In this document: one piece after another, positions 32,320 to 40,774 of the stretch
Numbering within the stretch: the stretch's first letter is position 1
How the letters are laid out: each line of letters starts with the position of its first letter
Source of the DNA: Acidimicrobiia bacterium
GTDB lineage: Bacteria; Actinomycetota; Acidimicrobiia; Spongiisociales; UBA11373
Assembly (NCBI GenBank): GCA_030584185.1
Contig: CP129495.1
Coordinates: 434,001-498,000, forward strand
Length of the DNA: 64,000 nt
Direction of reading: 5' to 3'
Notes under the pieces: generated by a model
What the model was told of the DNA's origin: nothing
Databases searched by the model: none
Seen by the model: only the letters and a program-made list of their open reading frames with translations
Made by a program: the position numbers and the translations under genes

Positions 32320-33279
32320 TCAGGCGTCCAGGACCGCCCTCCAGGTCTCCTCGCCCACATTCCCTCCGCTGAGCACCACGGCCGTCACCGGGCTCGGCGG
32401 CACCTTTCCGCTGAGCAGCGCCGCAGCACCCACCGCTCCCCCGCCTTCGACTCGGAGCCCGTGTTCCCGCCAGAGGTGACGCATCGCCCCGGAGATATCC
32501 TCCTCCGACACCAGAACGGTCGAGTCGACCAGGTCCCGGCACATGCCAAAGGTGAGGTGGTTCTCTCGGCCCAGGCCGCCGGCGAGGGCATCGGCAAGGG
32601 TGTCCTCCTCGACGACATCCACGACCCTTCGCGCCTGGAGCGAGAGGTGCATGGCCGGGCCCCTCTCCTGGCTCACGCCCACCACCCTCACTCCAGGGAT
32701 CAGGTGTTTCACCGCCGTGGCCACACCTGAGATGAGCCCGCCTCCTGAGAGCGGCACCACGAGGGTGATTGCCTGCGACACCTGCTCGGCGATCTCCAGA
32801 CCGACGGTGCCCTGGCCGGCGATCACGCGAGGATCGTCGAAGGGATGCACGTAGGTCACGCCGGTGGCCGCCAGGTCGAGGGCGGCCGCCTCCGCCTCGT
32901 CCTGGCCGGGGCCGCCGACCACAACCTCTGCGCCGAGTGCTCGGATTGCCTCGACCTTCGATGAGGGCACCCGCTCCGAGAGACAGATCGTGGCCCGGAC
33001 GCCGAGCCGGGCGGCGACGAAGGCCACGGCCCGCCCGTGGTTACCGCTGGACACCGCCACCACCCCGGCGGAACGCTCCTCTTCGGTCAGGGAGAGCAGC
33101 GTGTTGGCGGCGCCCCGGACCTTGAACGAGCCCGTCTCCTGCAGGCACTCGGCCTTCAGCCAGACCTCACCGCCGCCCGGAAAGCCCGATCCGCCCAGGA
33201 CCGGAGTCACCACGGCGATGCTGGAGATTCGTTGGGCGGCGCCGGCGACTTCCTCGAACGTCGGGCGCCCGACGATCAC
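32320..33279 (-). CDS. PLP-dependent threonine/serine dehydratase
   Basis: 319 residues. ETGSFKVRGAAN holds the PLP-binding Lys, SSGNHGRAVAF the Asn-Gly phosphate site, and LVVPLSGGGLISG the Gly-rich loop of fold-type II enzymes; it ends VVLSGGNV. The length, without an ACT domain, fits catabolic threonine dehydratase or serine racemase-like proteins that turn L-Thr or L-Ser into 2-oxobutyrate or pyruvate and ammonia. The GTG at 33279 overlaps the stop of the upstream lipoprotein gene (GTGA), so both are on one mRNA although unrelated in function. Confidence 0.88.
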   Translation of the reverse strand: MIVGRPTFEEVAGAAQRISSIAVVTPVLGGSGFPGGGEVWLKAECLQETGSFKVRGAANTLLSLTEEERSAGVVAVSSGNHGRAVAFVAARLGVRATICLSERVPSSKVEAIRALGAEVVVGGPGQDEAEAAALDLAATGVTYVHPFDDPRVIAGQGTVGLEIAEQVSQAITLVVPLSGGGLISGVATAVKHLIPGVRVVGVSQERGPAMHLSLQARRVVDVVEEDTLADALAGGLGRENHLTFGMCRDLVDSTVLVSEEDISGAMRHLWREHGLRVEGGGAVGAAALLSGKVPPSPVTAVVLSGGNVGEETWRAVLDA

Positions 33280-33914
33280 CCGGCAGAGACGACGAACGGT
33301 CCGGGGATCGTGGTGCCGTCGCCGAAGGTGAGGTTGCTCACCGTCGCCTCGAAGCGGTCTGTCTCCAGGATGGTGAACTCGATCTCTCCGGAAGCCGAGC
33401 CGTCGGCGCCCGAAACCGGGATCGGGCCGGGGCCATCGGCGTCGAAGTAGACACAGATCCCGGTGCCGGCCGACGAACAGTCGATGTCGAACGTCCCCAG
33501 CTCGCCGGTCCAACCCGGTCCGTAGACCGTGTAAGCCTCGATCGACAGGAAGAAGCCGTCGGTGTCCGGGTCGTTGTGGACATGGTAGAACGGGTCGCTC
33601 GAGCCACCCTGCGGGGGGATGTACGAGATCGGACCGCTGAGTGCGCTCCAGTCGACGGTGTAGGAGCCATCGGGGTTCTGGACCAAGGCCCCCTCCCCGG
33701 AAGCGGCTTCCGTGGTGGTCGTCGCAGCAGCCTCAGTGGTCGTGGTGGCGGCCGTCGCTTCGGTGGTCGTCGCCGCAGCCGCGGTGGTCGTCGCCGCAGC
33801 CGCGGTGGTCGTCGCCGCAGCCGCGGTGGTCGTGGTTGCGGCGTCGTCGTCGCCACAGGCGCCGACGATGAGCGTCAAAGCGGCCAGAATGAACAGCAGG
33901 CCCTTCCGGAACAT
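33276..33914 (-). CDS. Lipoprotein with Ala/Thr-rich repeat linker
   Basis: 212 residues. ATG 33914 has GGGAGGG about 5 nt upstream on the minus strand. Lipobox VGAC (Cys20), then an Ala/Thr-rich linker (about 25-72) from near-identical 21-bp units (33766-33840), then a domain of about 140 residues beginning NPDGSYTVDWSALSGPISYI, with FYHVHNDPDTDGFFLSIEAY and one Cys pair (DCSSAGTGIC). No family recognised. The only partner is the dehydratase gene coupled behind it. Confidence 0.75.
   Translation of the reverse strand: MFRKGLLFILAALTLIVGACGDDDAATTTTAAAATTTAAAATTTAAAATTTEATAATTTTEAAATTTTEAASGEGALVQNPDGSYTVDWSALSGPISYIPPQGGSSDPFYHVHNDPDTDGFFLSIEAYTVYGPGWTGELGTFDIDCSSAGTGICVYFDADGPGPIPVSGADGSASGEIEFTILETDRFEATVSNLTFGDGTTIPGPFVVSAG
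33766..33835 (-). repeat. Short 21-bp tandem repeat coding an Ala/Thr linker
   Basis: About three tandem units of roughly 21 bp (GTGGTCGTCGCCGCAGCCGC on the plus strand) encode alternating Ala and Thr runs inside the lipoprotein gene. Confidence 0.75.
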
Positions 33915-34041
33915 GGATCCCTCCCAGGAAGCGGCACCTTGCCGCGATACGGGGACTGTAGTTGCCAGGCCCGATGGCGTTCGGCATCCAAGCCGGTGGG
34001 ATTGCCCGACCGACCCAACCCACCGACGCCCGATACGGCAA

Positions 34042-34047
34042 TAGGCT
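34042..34047 (+). promoter_or_regulatory. Putative -10 box (TAGGCT) of a leaderless promoter
   Basis: TAGGCT ends 6 nt before the ATG at 34054; no Shine-Dalgarno is present between them. Confidence 0.42.
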
Positions 34048-34053
34048 GCGAAG

Positions 34054-35298
34054 ATGACTTCCGGCGAGATCATCGCCCACTTCCTGCTCGCCGCAGCCCT
34101 CGGCGGGCTGATCGGGATGGAGCGCCAGGTGGGTCGCGCCGACCGCAGCCACGACTTCGCCGGGTTGCGCACCTTCGCCCTGTACTCGGTGTGGGGGGCC
34201 GGCGCCGCCTACCTCGGAGATCGATTCACCTCGGTCGCCTTTGCCGCTGCCGCCGCCGCCTTCGGTGGTCTGATCGTGGTCGAGTACTGGCTTGCCGGCA
34301 GGCGGGGCGAGACGGGGACCACCACCGAGGCTGCCGCCTTCGCCGCTTTCGTAGCAGGAGTGCTCGTCTGGTCAGGTGAGGAGGTGGCGGCGACGGCGCT
34401 GGCGGTCGGGGTTGCCGCCGTCCTCCAGTCGAAGGCGTGGGTGCACGGCCTCGTGGGTCGGTTCTCCGACGAGGACATGCGGGCGGTGCTGCGCTTCGGG
34501 GTCCTCACGGCCGTGATCCTGCCTCTTGTACCCGACCGTCGCATGGGCCCATTCGCCGCAATCAACCCCCGAGAGATCTGGCTGATGGTGGTGCTGGTCG
34601 CCGGAATCGGGCTCGCCGGGTACGTGACGCTTCGCCTGCTCGGCCCGCGCGGGCTGGCACCGACCGGGCTGATCGGGGGCCTGGTCTCCTCGACCGCCGT
34701 GACCCTCGGGTTCTCCCGCATGTCGCGCAGGGTGCCGACAGCGACTTCGGCTCTTGCCGCCGGAGTTGTGGCGGCCTCCGGGCTGATGTACGTGCGGGTG
34801 CTCATCGAGACCTTCGTCGTCGAGCCGGAGGTCGGCCGCCTGCTCGTCATGCCCCTGGTCGTGCTGTTCTGTGCCGTCGAAGGGATCGCCCTGGTCATGT
34901 GGTGGCGTTCGGGTCACGCCGAGGCGGACCAGCCGCTCGACGTGCGCAATCCCGTGACCCTCACCGCAGCGCTGCAATTCGGAGTCCTGTACGGGGCGGT
35001 GGTGCTCGTCGCCGCCGCTCTGGTCGATCGGGTGTCGGAGGCATCACTCTCGGCGGTGGCCGCCATTTCGGGTATCAACGACGTCGACGCCATCACCCTG
35101 GCCACCGCCAACCTGGTGCGCGAAGGCAAGGTGTCGGCGGTATCGGCGGCGCAGGCGGTGCTGGCCGCTGCCACGGTGAACACGCTGGTCAAGGCGGCAC
35201 TCTCCGCCTTCCTGGGTGGTCGCAGGTTCCGGCTGCAAGTTCTTGCCGTCCTGGGCCCGGCGGCGGCCGCCACGGCTCTGGCGTGGATGCTGGTTTGA
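34054..35298 (+). CDS. MgtC/SapB-like membrane protein with DUF4010 domain
   Basis: 414 residues, nearly all hydrophobic, with about 11-12 membrane helices. The N-terminal MgtC-like part holds LGGLIGMERQVGR and GLRTFALYSVWGA; from about residue 170 comes the DUF4010 part with GPRGLAPTGLIGGLVSSTAV and SGINDVDAITLATANL. Proteins of this architecture are common and uncharacterised; a role in magnesium or envelope homeostasis is only suggested by MgtC. Probably leaderless, see the -10 box at 34042. The next gene starts 27 nt after its stop. Confidence 0.85.
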   Translation: MTSGEIIAHFLLAAALGGLIGMERQVGRADRSHDFAGLRTFALYSVWGAGAAYLGDRFTSVAFAAAAAAFGGLIVVEYWLAGRRGETGTTTEAAAFAAFVAGVLVWSGEEVAATALAVGVAAVLQSKAWVHGLVGRFSDEDMRAVLRFGVLTAVILPLVPDRRMGPFAAINPREIWLMVVLVAGIGLAGYVTLRLLGPRGLAPTGLIGGLVSSTAVTLGFSRMSRRVPTATSALAAGVVAASGLMYVRVLIETFVVEPEVGRLLVMPLVVLFCAVEGIALVMWWRSGHAEADQPLDVRNPVTLTAALQFGVLYGAVVLVAAALVDRVSEASLSAVAAISGINDVDAITLATANLVREGKVSAVSAAQAVLAAATVNTLVKAALSAFLGGRRFRLQVLAVLGPAAAATALAWMLV

Positions 35299-35325
35299 TG
35301 GGATGCGACTCGGAGGCGTGGTGAG

Positions 35326-36705
35326 ATGAGCCGGACAGCCTGCGTGGCCAGAGCACTGCAAGCCCACGTGGCGCTCGCCCTGCTGCTCTCCGGATGCACG
35401 ACAGGGACCCCCGCCCTCTTCTCGGAGGTTTCCACCACGACCACCGTGGCCCCCCCGGGGACGACCACCCCCGGCGTTGCTCCGGAGTCGACATCGACGA
35501 CCGCCGCCCCATACCGCCGGGTCGACGCCTTTGGTGTGCTGCTCCGCTACGAAGGCGGCTCCGACGAGGGGACCATCGAGGTCGTCGTGTGCAACGCTAC
35601 CGCCGGCGACTCGGGAGAGTTCACGGTGACCATCACGGCACCGGTGCAGGCGACTCTTGTCACCGGGGAGGCGCTGGAGTCGCGGACCTGCGCCGGGTAC
35701 CACGACGCGACCGTGACGCTCGGGTCCGTGGCCGTGGCCGGACCCGGCACCTATCCGGTGACGGTGGCCGTGACCGAACCGGAGGGCACCGCCGAGACGA
35801 CCTTCGAGGTTTCGATTGAGGAGCTCACCATCACACCGGACGCGGCGCAGTACGCCGACTACGAGGCATGCGTCGACCGCGGCGAGATCGGATGTGCCGA
35901 CTACGTCTGGTACCAGCCGGTTCCTGGCGAGGTACTGAAGCGACTAGGTGTCGTGCAGTCGATCGCTCCGGCAGAGCTGGAACCGCTCGCCACCAGGTCG
36001 GTGTTCGCCAACGCCAACTGCATCGTGCGGATCGAAGAGTTCCTGGGAATCACCGGACCGAGGCCGATCTCGCACCGTTTCCTGGTCTCCGAGTACGCGG
36101 GCGGGTACGCATCGCCCATGAGCAGGTGGACGTCGGCGGCCTCCCTCGAGTTCCACCTGGAGAGCATCGCCCTGTGGCTCGACTCGGAGTGGCCCGCAGT
36201 CCAGGACGGCCAATGCGATCCGACGACCGCTCACGAGCTCACCCATGTCGTGCTGGGCGACACGCCGCTTGGCGGCTTCCTGAACGAGGGGCTCGCCACC
36301 TGGATGCAGATCACGGAACGCTCCAACGGCGCGAACCGGTCCTCCGACATCACATGTGGCGACGACGCCTGGTACGGGTACGACATCGCAAGCGGTACCG
36401 ACACCTGGATCCCGTACTCGAACCTCTCCACATTCGATCCCGACGCACCGGGCATCTATGCGTACTACACGGGGGAGTGCTTCTGGAACTGGCTCGAGAC
36501 CACCTACGGGACGGCCAAGGTCATCGAGATCGTTCAGGCGGCCCACGCCCTGCACGACACCGAGGTGTACAACGGCTGCCGGCCCGGAGGGCCCCCCGTG
36601 CTCTTCATACGCGACATCGTCAACCCGATAATCGGCGAAGACGTAAGCGTCGTTACCGAGCCGATGTTCGGCGTCGGACTGGAGTGGCACGCCTGCCTGG
36701 CGTAG
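35326..36705 (+). CDS. Lipoprotein with HExxH gluzincin-like peptidase domain
   Basis: 459 residues. Lipobox LLLSGC (Cys24) with a Thr-rich linker after it (about 35-62). A beta-sandwich (about 65-170) precedes an alpha/beta domain with TTAHELTHVVLG (HExxH about 303-307) and GGFLNEGLATWMQ about 15 residues later, whose Glu is the usual third zinc ligand. Paired Cys residues suggest disulfides. GGAGG lies about 11 nt before the ATG. It should be a membrane-tethered metallopeptidase facing outward; substrate unknown. Confidence 0.78.
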   Translation: MSRTACVARALQAHVALALLLSGCTTGTPALFSEVSTTTTVAPPGTTTPGVAPESTSTTAAPYRRVDAFGVLLRYEGGSDEGTIEVVVCNATAGDSGEFTVTITAPVQATLVTGEALESRTCAGYHDATVTLGSVAVAGPGTYPVTVAVTEPEGTAETTFEVSIEELTITPDAAQYADYEACVDRGEIGCADYVWYQPVPGEVLKRLGVVQSIAPAELEPLATRSVFANANCIVRIEEFLGITGPRPISHRFLVSEYAGGYASPMSRWTSAASLEFHLESIALWLDSEWPAVQDGQCDPTTAHELTHVVLGDTPLGGFLNEGLATWMQITERSNGANRSSDITCGDDAWYGYDIASGTDTWIPYSNLSTFDPDAPGIYAYYTGECFWNWLETTYGTAKVIEIVQAAHALHDTEVYNGCRPGGPPVLFIRDIVNPIIGEDVSVVTEPMFGVGLEWHACLA

Positions 36706-36764
36706 ATGCCGGCGTTCGTCACCCATGTCAGACCGACCCGTCTCGCCTTCTAGGCTTGGTGCCG

Positions 36765-36840
36765 GGGCCCGTAGCTCAACGGTCAGAGCGCCGGACTCAT
36801 AATCCGACAGATGCAGGTTCGAGTCCTGCCGGGCCCACCA
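36765..36840 (+). tRNA. tRNA with CAT anticodon (elongator Met or Ile2)
   Basis: GGGCCCG (5') pairs with CGGGCCC (3'), the D-arm is GCTC...GAGC, the anticodon loop CTCATAA gives CAT, the T-arm is GCAGG/CCTGC, and CCA is encoded at 36838-36840. A perfect acceptor stem argues against initiator tRNA. Met or lysidine-modified Ile2 cannot be told apart here. An IS481 element begins within 2 nt of its CCA. Confidence 0.93.
36826..36838 (+). repeat. 13-bp direct repeat at the tRNA 3' end, left copy
   Basis: CTGCCGGGCCCAC from the T-arm and acceptor stem of the tRNA is repeated at 37851-37863, beyond the IS481 element. It may be the IS target duplication or an attachment-site core. Confidence 0.7.
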
Positions 36841-36841
36841 G

Positions 36842-37850
36842 TCTAGAACTGACGGACATTTCTTACATCTCGGCTCTCCGGATCCAACCGAGGAGAGTGA
36901 TGACCGAGAGACAACAGCAGCGGCTGGTGAACCATCGGCTGGCGGTGATCCGCCACGCCGAGGAAGTGACCGGCAACGTCGCCCAGACCTGCCGCTACTT
37001 CGGGATCAGCCGCCAGACCTTCTACGTCTGGCTGCGCCGCTACGAAGAGAAAGGGCTCGAAGGTCTGCGGGATCGGTCCCGACGTCCCCACCACAGCCCC
37101 AACGCCACCTCAGCCGAGGTGGTGGGAAAGATCATCTACCTGCGCCAGAACTACCACTTCGGGCCGGGGAAGATCGCCATGTATCTCCGCCGCTACCACG
37201 AGATCACCATCAGCCCCTCGGGGATATGGCGGATCCTGTGCCGGCTCGAGCTGAACCGACTCCCCAGCTCGCAACGCCACAAGACCTACCAGAAGCGATG
37301 GAAACGCTACGAGAAACCCCAACCAGGCCACCGCGTCCAGGTCGACGTCAAGTTCATCACCCCCGTCGGGGCAGCCGGGAAACGGTTCTACCAGTTCACC
37401 GCCATCGACGACTGCACCCGGCTCCGGGTCCTGCGGGCATATCCCCGCTGCAACCAGAAGACCGCCATCCAGTTCCTCGACTACCTCCTGGCCAAGCTGC
37501 CGTTCCGAGTCGAGGTCATCCAAACCGACAACGGAGCCGAATTCGGATCCCAGTTCCACTACCACGTCCTCGACCGCGGCATCAGACACGTATACATCAA
37601 ACCGGCCACCCCCCGACTCAACGGCAAAGCGGAACGATCTCACCGCATCGACGAAGAAGAGTTCTACCGGATGCTCGACGGCGTCGTCATCGACGACACC
37701 GACCTGTTCAACGACAAGCTGCAAGAGTGGGAGGACTTCTACAACTTCAACCGACCACACGGCTGCCTCGACGGCCAGACCCCCTACGAACGGCTAAGGC
37801 AGAAGACCACCGAGAGCCAACCGGTGTAAGCAGACACCGTCAATTGCACA
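36842..37850 (+). mobile_element. IS481-family insertion sequence at the tRNA 3' end
   Basis: Imperfect inverted ends TCTAGAACTGACGG (36842-36855) and, reading inward, TGTGCAATTGACGG (37850-37837) flank a single transposase gene. A 13-bp repeat of the tRNA end stands on both sides, in the size range of IS481 target duplications, though 3 nt separate the left copy from the left inverted end. Confidence 0.78.
36900..37829 (+). CDS. IS481-family transposase
   Basis: 309 residues from ATG 36900, with GAGGAGAG just upstream. An HTH (TCRYFGISRQTFYVWLRRYE) is followed by an integrase core with RVQVDVKFI (first Asp), VIQTDNGAEF (second Asp) and RLNGKAERSHRIDEEEF (Glu). The single-ORF layout and HTH-rve order are those of IS481. 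All catalytic residues are kept, so it may be active. Confidence 0.92.
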   Translation: MTERQQQRLVNHRLAVIRHAEEVTGNVAQTCRYFGISRQTFYVWLRRYEEKGLEGLRDRSRRPHHSPNATSAEVVGKIIYLRQNYHFGPGKIAMYLRRYHEITISPSGIWRILCRLELNRLPSSQRHKTYQKRWKRYEKPQPGHRVQVDVKFITPVGAAGKRFYQFTAIDDCTRLRVLRAYPRCNQKTAIQFLDYLLAKLPFRVEVIQTDNGAEFGSQFHYHVLDRGIRHVYIKPATPRLNGKAERSHRIDEEEFYRMLDGVVIDDTDLFNDKLQEWEDFYNFNRPHGCLDGQTPYERLRQKTTESQPV

Positions 37851-37863
37851 CTGCCGGGCCCAC
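37851..37863 (+). repeat. 13-bp direct repeat, right copy
   Basis: CTGCCGGGCCCAC, identical to 36826-36838 in the tRNA, directly after the right IS481 end. Confidence 0.7.
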
Positions 37864-38165
37864 TGCGACTCACTCGAACCGCGATCGCGTCGATCCTCTC
37901 GGATGATCGAGCGCCGCCCGCGAGCGTGCTGTCGGGCAGGAGACACTACCCGCTCAAACCAGGGACGCTCAATGTCGGCCCAGCAACACGCAATGCCGCT
38001 CGAAAGCGACTGAGGCGGCATTCGACTCCCGGTTCTTAGGGGATGCAGATTCTTGCGGACAAGCACCGACGGATCGACCTCTACCGAGTCGTGGCGCGTG
38101 CAAGCACCACCAGGTCAACCGCGAACCGTAAGGAGCCCGAGACTGGCCGCCCCACCACGCGAATC
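37864..38165. other. About 300 bp without recognised gene
   Basis: Two overlapping open frames cross this stretch on opposite strands, but neither has a start signal or recognisable protein. Base composition is more mixed than in the core operons. It may be debris between the IS481 and the transporter operon. Confidence 0.4.
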
Positions 38166-38750
38166 TCATTGCCCGCGTGGCGCCATTGAGCCGGGGCCTT
38201 TGACGAGAAAGACGCCGAGCCCGCAGACCAGCAGGGTGAGGGCGGCGACCGCAGCAGCAGTTGACCCGCTGTCGTGCACTAGGAAGGCCCACGAGGATGG
38301 CGGAATCCCTGGGGACTGGGTGCCGATAAGCCACATCACCGCAGGCGTTAGAACCTGGATGAGCATTGCCCACGTGCGCGGGACCAATCCGGAGAGTGCG
38401 TATCCTTGCCCGACCAGAAAGCAAGAATTTCGGCAGGCAACTGAAGGATTCACCCCCGGTGGACTCAAAGCGATCAGTGTCGCGATGGCCACCACCGATA
38501 GCGCGACGTGCCCGACCTTACGTTCGGCCATGGACCGGACGCTGATTCGCTCGAGATCGTCGCCAAGGTAGTAGCAGGCATTCAAGAGAACACCGGCAGG
38601 GATCACGGGAAGCAACGGCCATAGATCTGCGACGACTTCGACACGGCCAGGCACCCGAACGGCAGTGCTGAACGCAGCCGACAGAAGCAGCGCAACAGCT
38701 ACCGAGATGCCCACTGCCGCTGAATCCAGTCGTCTAAGTAGAAGTCGCAC
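38166..38750 (-). CDS. Multi-helix membrane protein of the secreted-protein/ABC operon
   Basis: 194 residues with about five membrane helices (AAVGISVAVALLLSAAFST, LWPLLPVIPAGVLLNACYYL, HVALSVVAIATLIALSPPG, TWAMLIQVLTPAVMWLIGT, STAAAVAALTLLVCGLGVFL). The GTG start at 38750 overlaps the stop of the preceding gene by 17 nt, so the two are coupled. No family recognised; it probably forms part of the membrane complex with the 388-residue protein and the ATPase. Confidence 0.68.
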   Translation of the reverse strand: MRLLLRRLDSAAVGISVAVALLLSAAFSTAVRVPGRVEVVADLWPLLPVIPAGVLLNACYYLGDDLERISVRSMAERKVGHVALSVVAIATLIALSPPGVNPSVACRNSCFLVGQGYALSGLVPRTWAMLIQVLTPAVMWLIGTQSPGIPPSSWAFLVHDSGSTAAAVAALTLLVCGLGVFLVKGPGSMAPRGQ

Positions 38751-39900
38751 AGTCGATCAAGGTCCGGCTTGCCGCGGCTAGGAGTGGCGGGGGTTCTTCT
38801 CGTATGCCGTGGGCGTAGTCGTAAATCTCGTCCACCCATCTCACAATCGACCCCACGATCTCCAGTTGAGCGGGATCATCCGGATCGCCACTTAGGCAGT
38901 CGTGTATGTAGGAGTTGATCACCGCGCCAGTCGCTACCAACCGAGGGTCCTCGGCCGTATCGCGCACCTGCGGAATGAATCCGACCAGCGGACCTACGTC
39001 GGAGAGGTCTTGCGTCAAACGCACCGGCGCTGGGTGGCCACTCGCCTTGATGGCTGCGACCAGTGGATCGAGCGCCGCGATGAGATCGGGTCGGTATCGC
39101 TCATACTCAACGGTGAGGCAGACCTCCGGCCTGTCGCCTTCACACGCGACATCGGCTCGAACCACCTCGAGTGTGTCCTCGGTCCCCGCCAGCAAGATCG
39201 CAGCAGCGATCACCACACCGATGCTCGCGAAGACGCCGCGGGACAACATACCTGGCATTCGAGGTGACAGCCCAAGGGCTGTGATCGTTGCCGCGGCGTA
39301 GAACGAGAACTGGACGGCACTCACCGGCTGTCGAGGTGAGAGGGAGATGAGGGACGCGCCGGCCCCTCCGACGCGAACAAACGCGTAGTCAACCGAGTAC
39401 CCGAAGAGAATCATCGCGAAGACGACGAGGGGCATCATCGCAACCGAAATCCACTTCTCAGTCTTCCAGCCAACGACCAACCCACTAGCACATGCAAAAC
39501 CAACCAAGGCCAACGCTGGAGGCGTTGTTTGGAGGGCCGTTCCATACGGATGACCTGGCGTTCCATGCAGCTTGACAGCAATCACGACTGAGGTGAGCCC
39601 GACGAGGTACGCGAGGCTGGTCCACGTCATCAGACTGGCCCAAATGGCTGTGACGGCACGTCTTGCTTCGTTCCGGGCGTCCACAGCTTCCTTAGTCGCA
39701 GAGAACCGTACGCCCTCCCACGCTCCGAGCCCGGCGACGAGCGGTGCAAGGAGCACCGTGACGAAGTGGAAGTTGTATATCGCCCATTGCATCTCATGCA
39801 GCGAGTCGAGGGGCCGTAGGAAGTAGTTGAAGATCACTAGCGATACGATCGCCGCAAACGCAGTGCGGCCGATCGACCGTCGGAGTCCCAGAGTGATCAC
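38734..39900 (-). CDS. ABC-2-like membrane protein with C-terminal extracytoplasmic domain
   Basis: 388 residues. About seven helices between residues 10 and 215 (AAIVSLVIFNYFLRPL, FVTVLLAPLVAGLGAW, SLAYLVGLTSVVIAVKL, ALALVGFACASGLVVGW, SVAMMPLVVFAMILFGYSV, then GVFASIGVVIAAAILLAG), followed by a soluble tail of about 170 residues with VACEGDRPEVCLTVEYERY. A Cys-x(n)-VC motif followed by a helical domain is also seen in actinobacterial ABC-2-type permeases. The GTG at 39900 is 7 nt after the ATPase stop. It is the likely permease for that ATPase. Confidence 0.72.
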   Translation of the reverse strand: MITLGLRRSIGRTAFAAIVSLVIFNYFLRPLDSLHEMQWAIYNFHFVTVLLAPLVAGLGAWEGVRFSATKEAVDARNEARRAVTAIWASLMTWTSLAYLVGLTSVVIAVKLHGTPGHPYGTALQTTPPALALVGFACASGLVVGWKTEKWISVAMMPLVVFAMILFGYSVDYAFVRVGGAGASLISLSPRQPVSAVQFSFYAAATITALGLSPRMPGMLSRGVFASIGVVIAAAILLAGTEDTLEVVRADVACEGDRPEVCLTVEYERYRPDLIAALDPLVAAIKASGHPAPVRLTQDLSDVGPLVGFIPQVRDTAEDPRLVATGAVINSYIHDCLSGDPDDPAQLEIVGSIVRWVDEIYDYAHGIREEPPPLLAAASRTLIDCATST

Positions 39901-39907
39901 TTGAGCC

Positions 39908-40741
39908 TCACTCGGCCTGCAAGTCTGGCCGTGGGGTGCACGAGTGGCTCTCCGTGAGGAACCGCAACGCGGTCTCGATCGGCCGTTCGTCGCCGATCGC
40001 TTGGTTCGGGGGTGCCAGCTCCTCCAACCCTCTCGCGCTGCCGTCGAATAGGACGAGCCCCCGGTCGAGGACGACGACACGATCACCCAGGAGCTCGACC
40101 TCCTCAACCAGGTGCGTTGCTAGCACCACCAACCGACTACGCGACCAGGCACGGAGCAGGTGCCTCAGTCGGGCACGATGAGAAGAATCGACTGAAGATG
40201 ATGGCTCGTCAAGGAGCAGCAACCGGGGTTCATGCACGGTGGCTTGTGCGAGATAGACCGTCTGCCTTTCGCCGACCGACATTTGGCCGATCCTCCTATC
40301 TGCCAGGTGAGTTGCACCGAACGCGCCAAGCGCCGCTCTTGCAGCCTTCCGCCTGTGTCCGCGCGCGACCTTCGCGAGCCAAGCGGCATACTCGACGGCG
40401 TCGATGGCCGTGAAGTGGCCCGGAAACGAGGCGTCTTGGGGGAGGTACCCAATCCAGGAACGAGCGCGCCGCAGTTGCCTTCGATCCGACAGGGAGTTGC
40501 CTGCAATGAAGACAGACCCCGAGGACGGGGGATACAAACTGGCGAGCGTACGAATCAGAGATGATTTCCCGGCCCCATTCGGGCCAGCCAGCACCAGGAG
40601 CCCGGTGTCCGCCTCCAGGGTTATGTCGTCTAAGACCAGTCGATCGCCGCGCCTGAGCGAGAGATTCTGGACACGAAGGGTGGGTGGAGGCCCGTCCTCC
40701 ACCCACCCTTCCCCATTGGGCCGTTGTGGTGCTCCGTTCAC
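39908..40741 (-). CDS. ABC transporter ATPase of the secreted-protein operon
   Basis: About 277 residues. Walker A GPNGAGKSS, Q-loop in YLPQDASFPGHF, a variant signature MSVGERQTVYLA (SVGER rather than SGGQ), Walker B LLLLDEPSSSVD and H-loop ATHLVEEVE. The FPGHFTAIDAVEYAAWL stretch resembles ABC-2-type exporters. The start is uncertain: TTG 40747, GTG 40741 or GTG 40702 are in frame, and only the last would leave the hairpin at 40676-40710 partly outside the gene. It acts with the membrane proteins encoded next. Confidence 0.85.
   Translation of the reverse strand: MNGAPQRPNGEGWVEDGPPPTLRVQNLSLRRGDRLVLDDITLEADTGLLVLAGPNGAGKSSLIRTLASLYPPSSGSVFIAGNSLSDRRQLRRARSWIGYLPQDASFPGHFTAIDAVEYAAWLAKVARGHRRKAARAALGAFGATHLADRRIGQMSVGERQTVYLAQATVHEPRLLLLDEPSSSVDSSHRARLRHLLRAWSRSRLVVLATHLVEEVELLGDRVVVLDRGLVLFDGSARGLEELAPPNQAIGDERPIETALRFLTESHSCTPRPDLQAE
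40676..40710 (-). promoter_or_regulatory. Perfect 15-bp hairpin at the secreted-protein/ATPase junction
   Basis: AAGGGTGGGTGGAGG (40676-40690) and CCTCCACCCACCCTT (40696-40710) pair without mismatch around a 5-nt loop. The hairpin covers the region where ATPase translation may begin, 65 nt after the stop of the secreted-protein gene. It could lower transporter expression relative to the secreted product by attenuation, mRNA protection or masking of the start. No U-tract. Confidence 0.55.
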
Positions 40742-40774
40742 CCTCAAGCGGGGCGTCTCCAGACTAAGGGACGG

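Noticed and set aside
33712-34044. Plus-strand Val/Ala-rich frame over the lipoprotein linker
   Set aside because: It is the complement of the Ala/Thr repeat linker on the minus strand.
36765-36840. Initiator tRNA-fMet
   Set aside because: The first acceptor base pair is a normal G-C; initiators have an unpaired first base, so elongator Met or Ile2 is preferred.
37969-38571. Two overlapping frames on opposite strands between IS481 and the transporter operon
   Set aside because: No start signals, no membrane or signal features, and one overlaps the better supported membrane gene.
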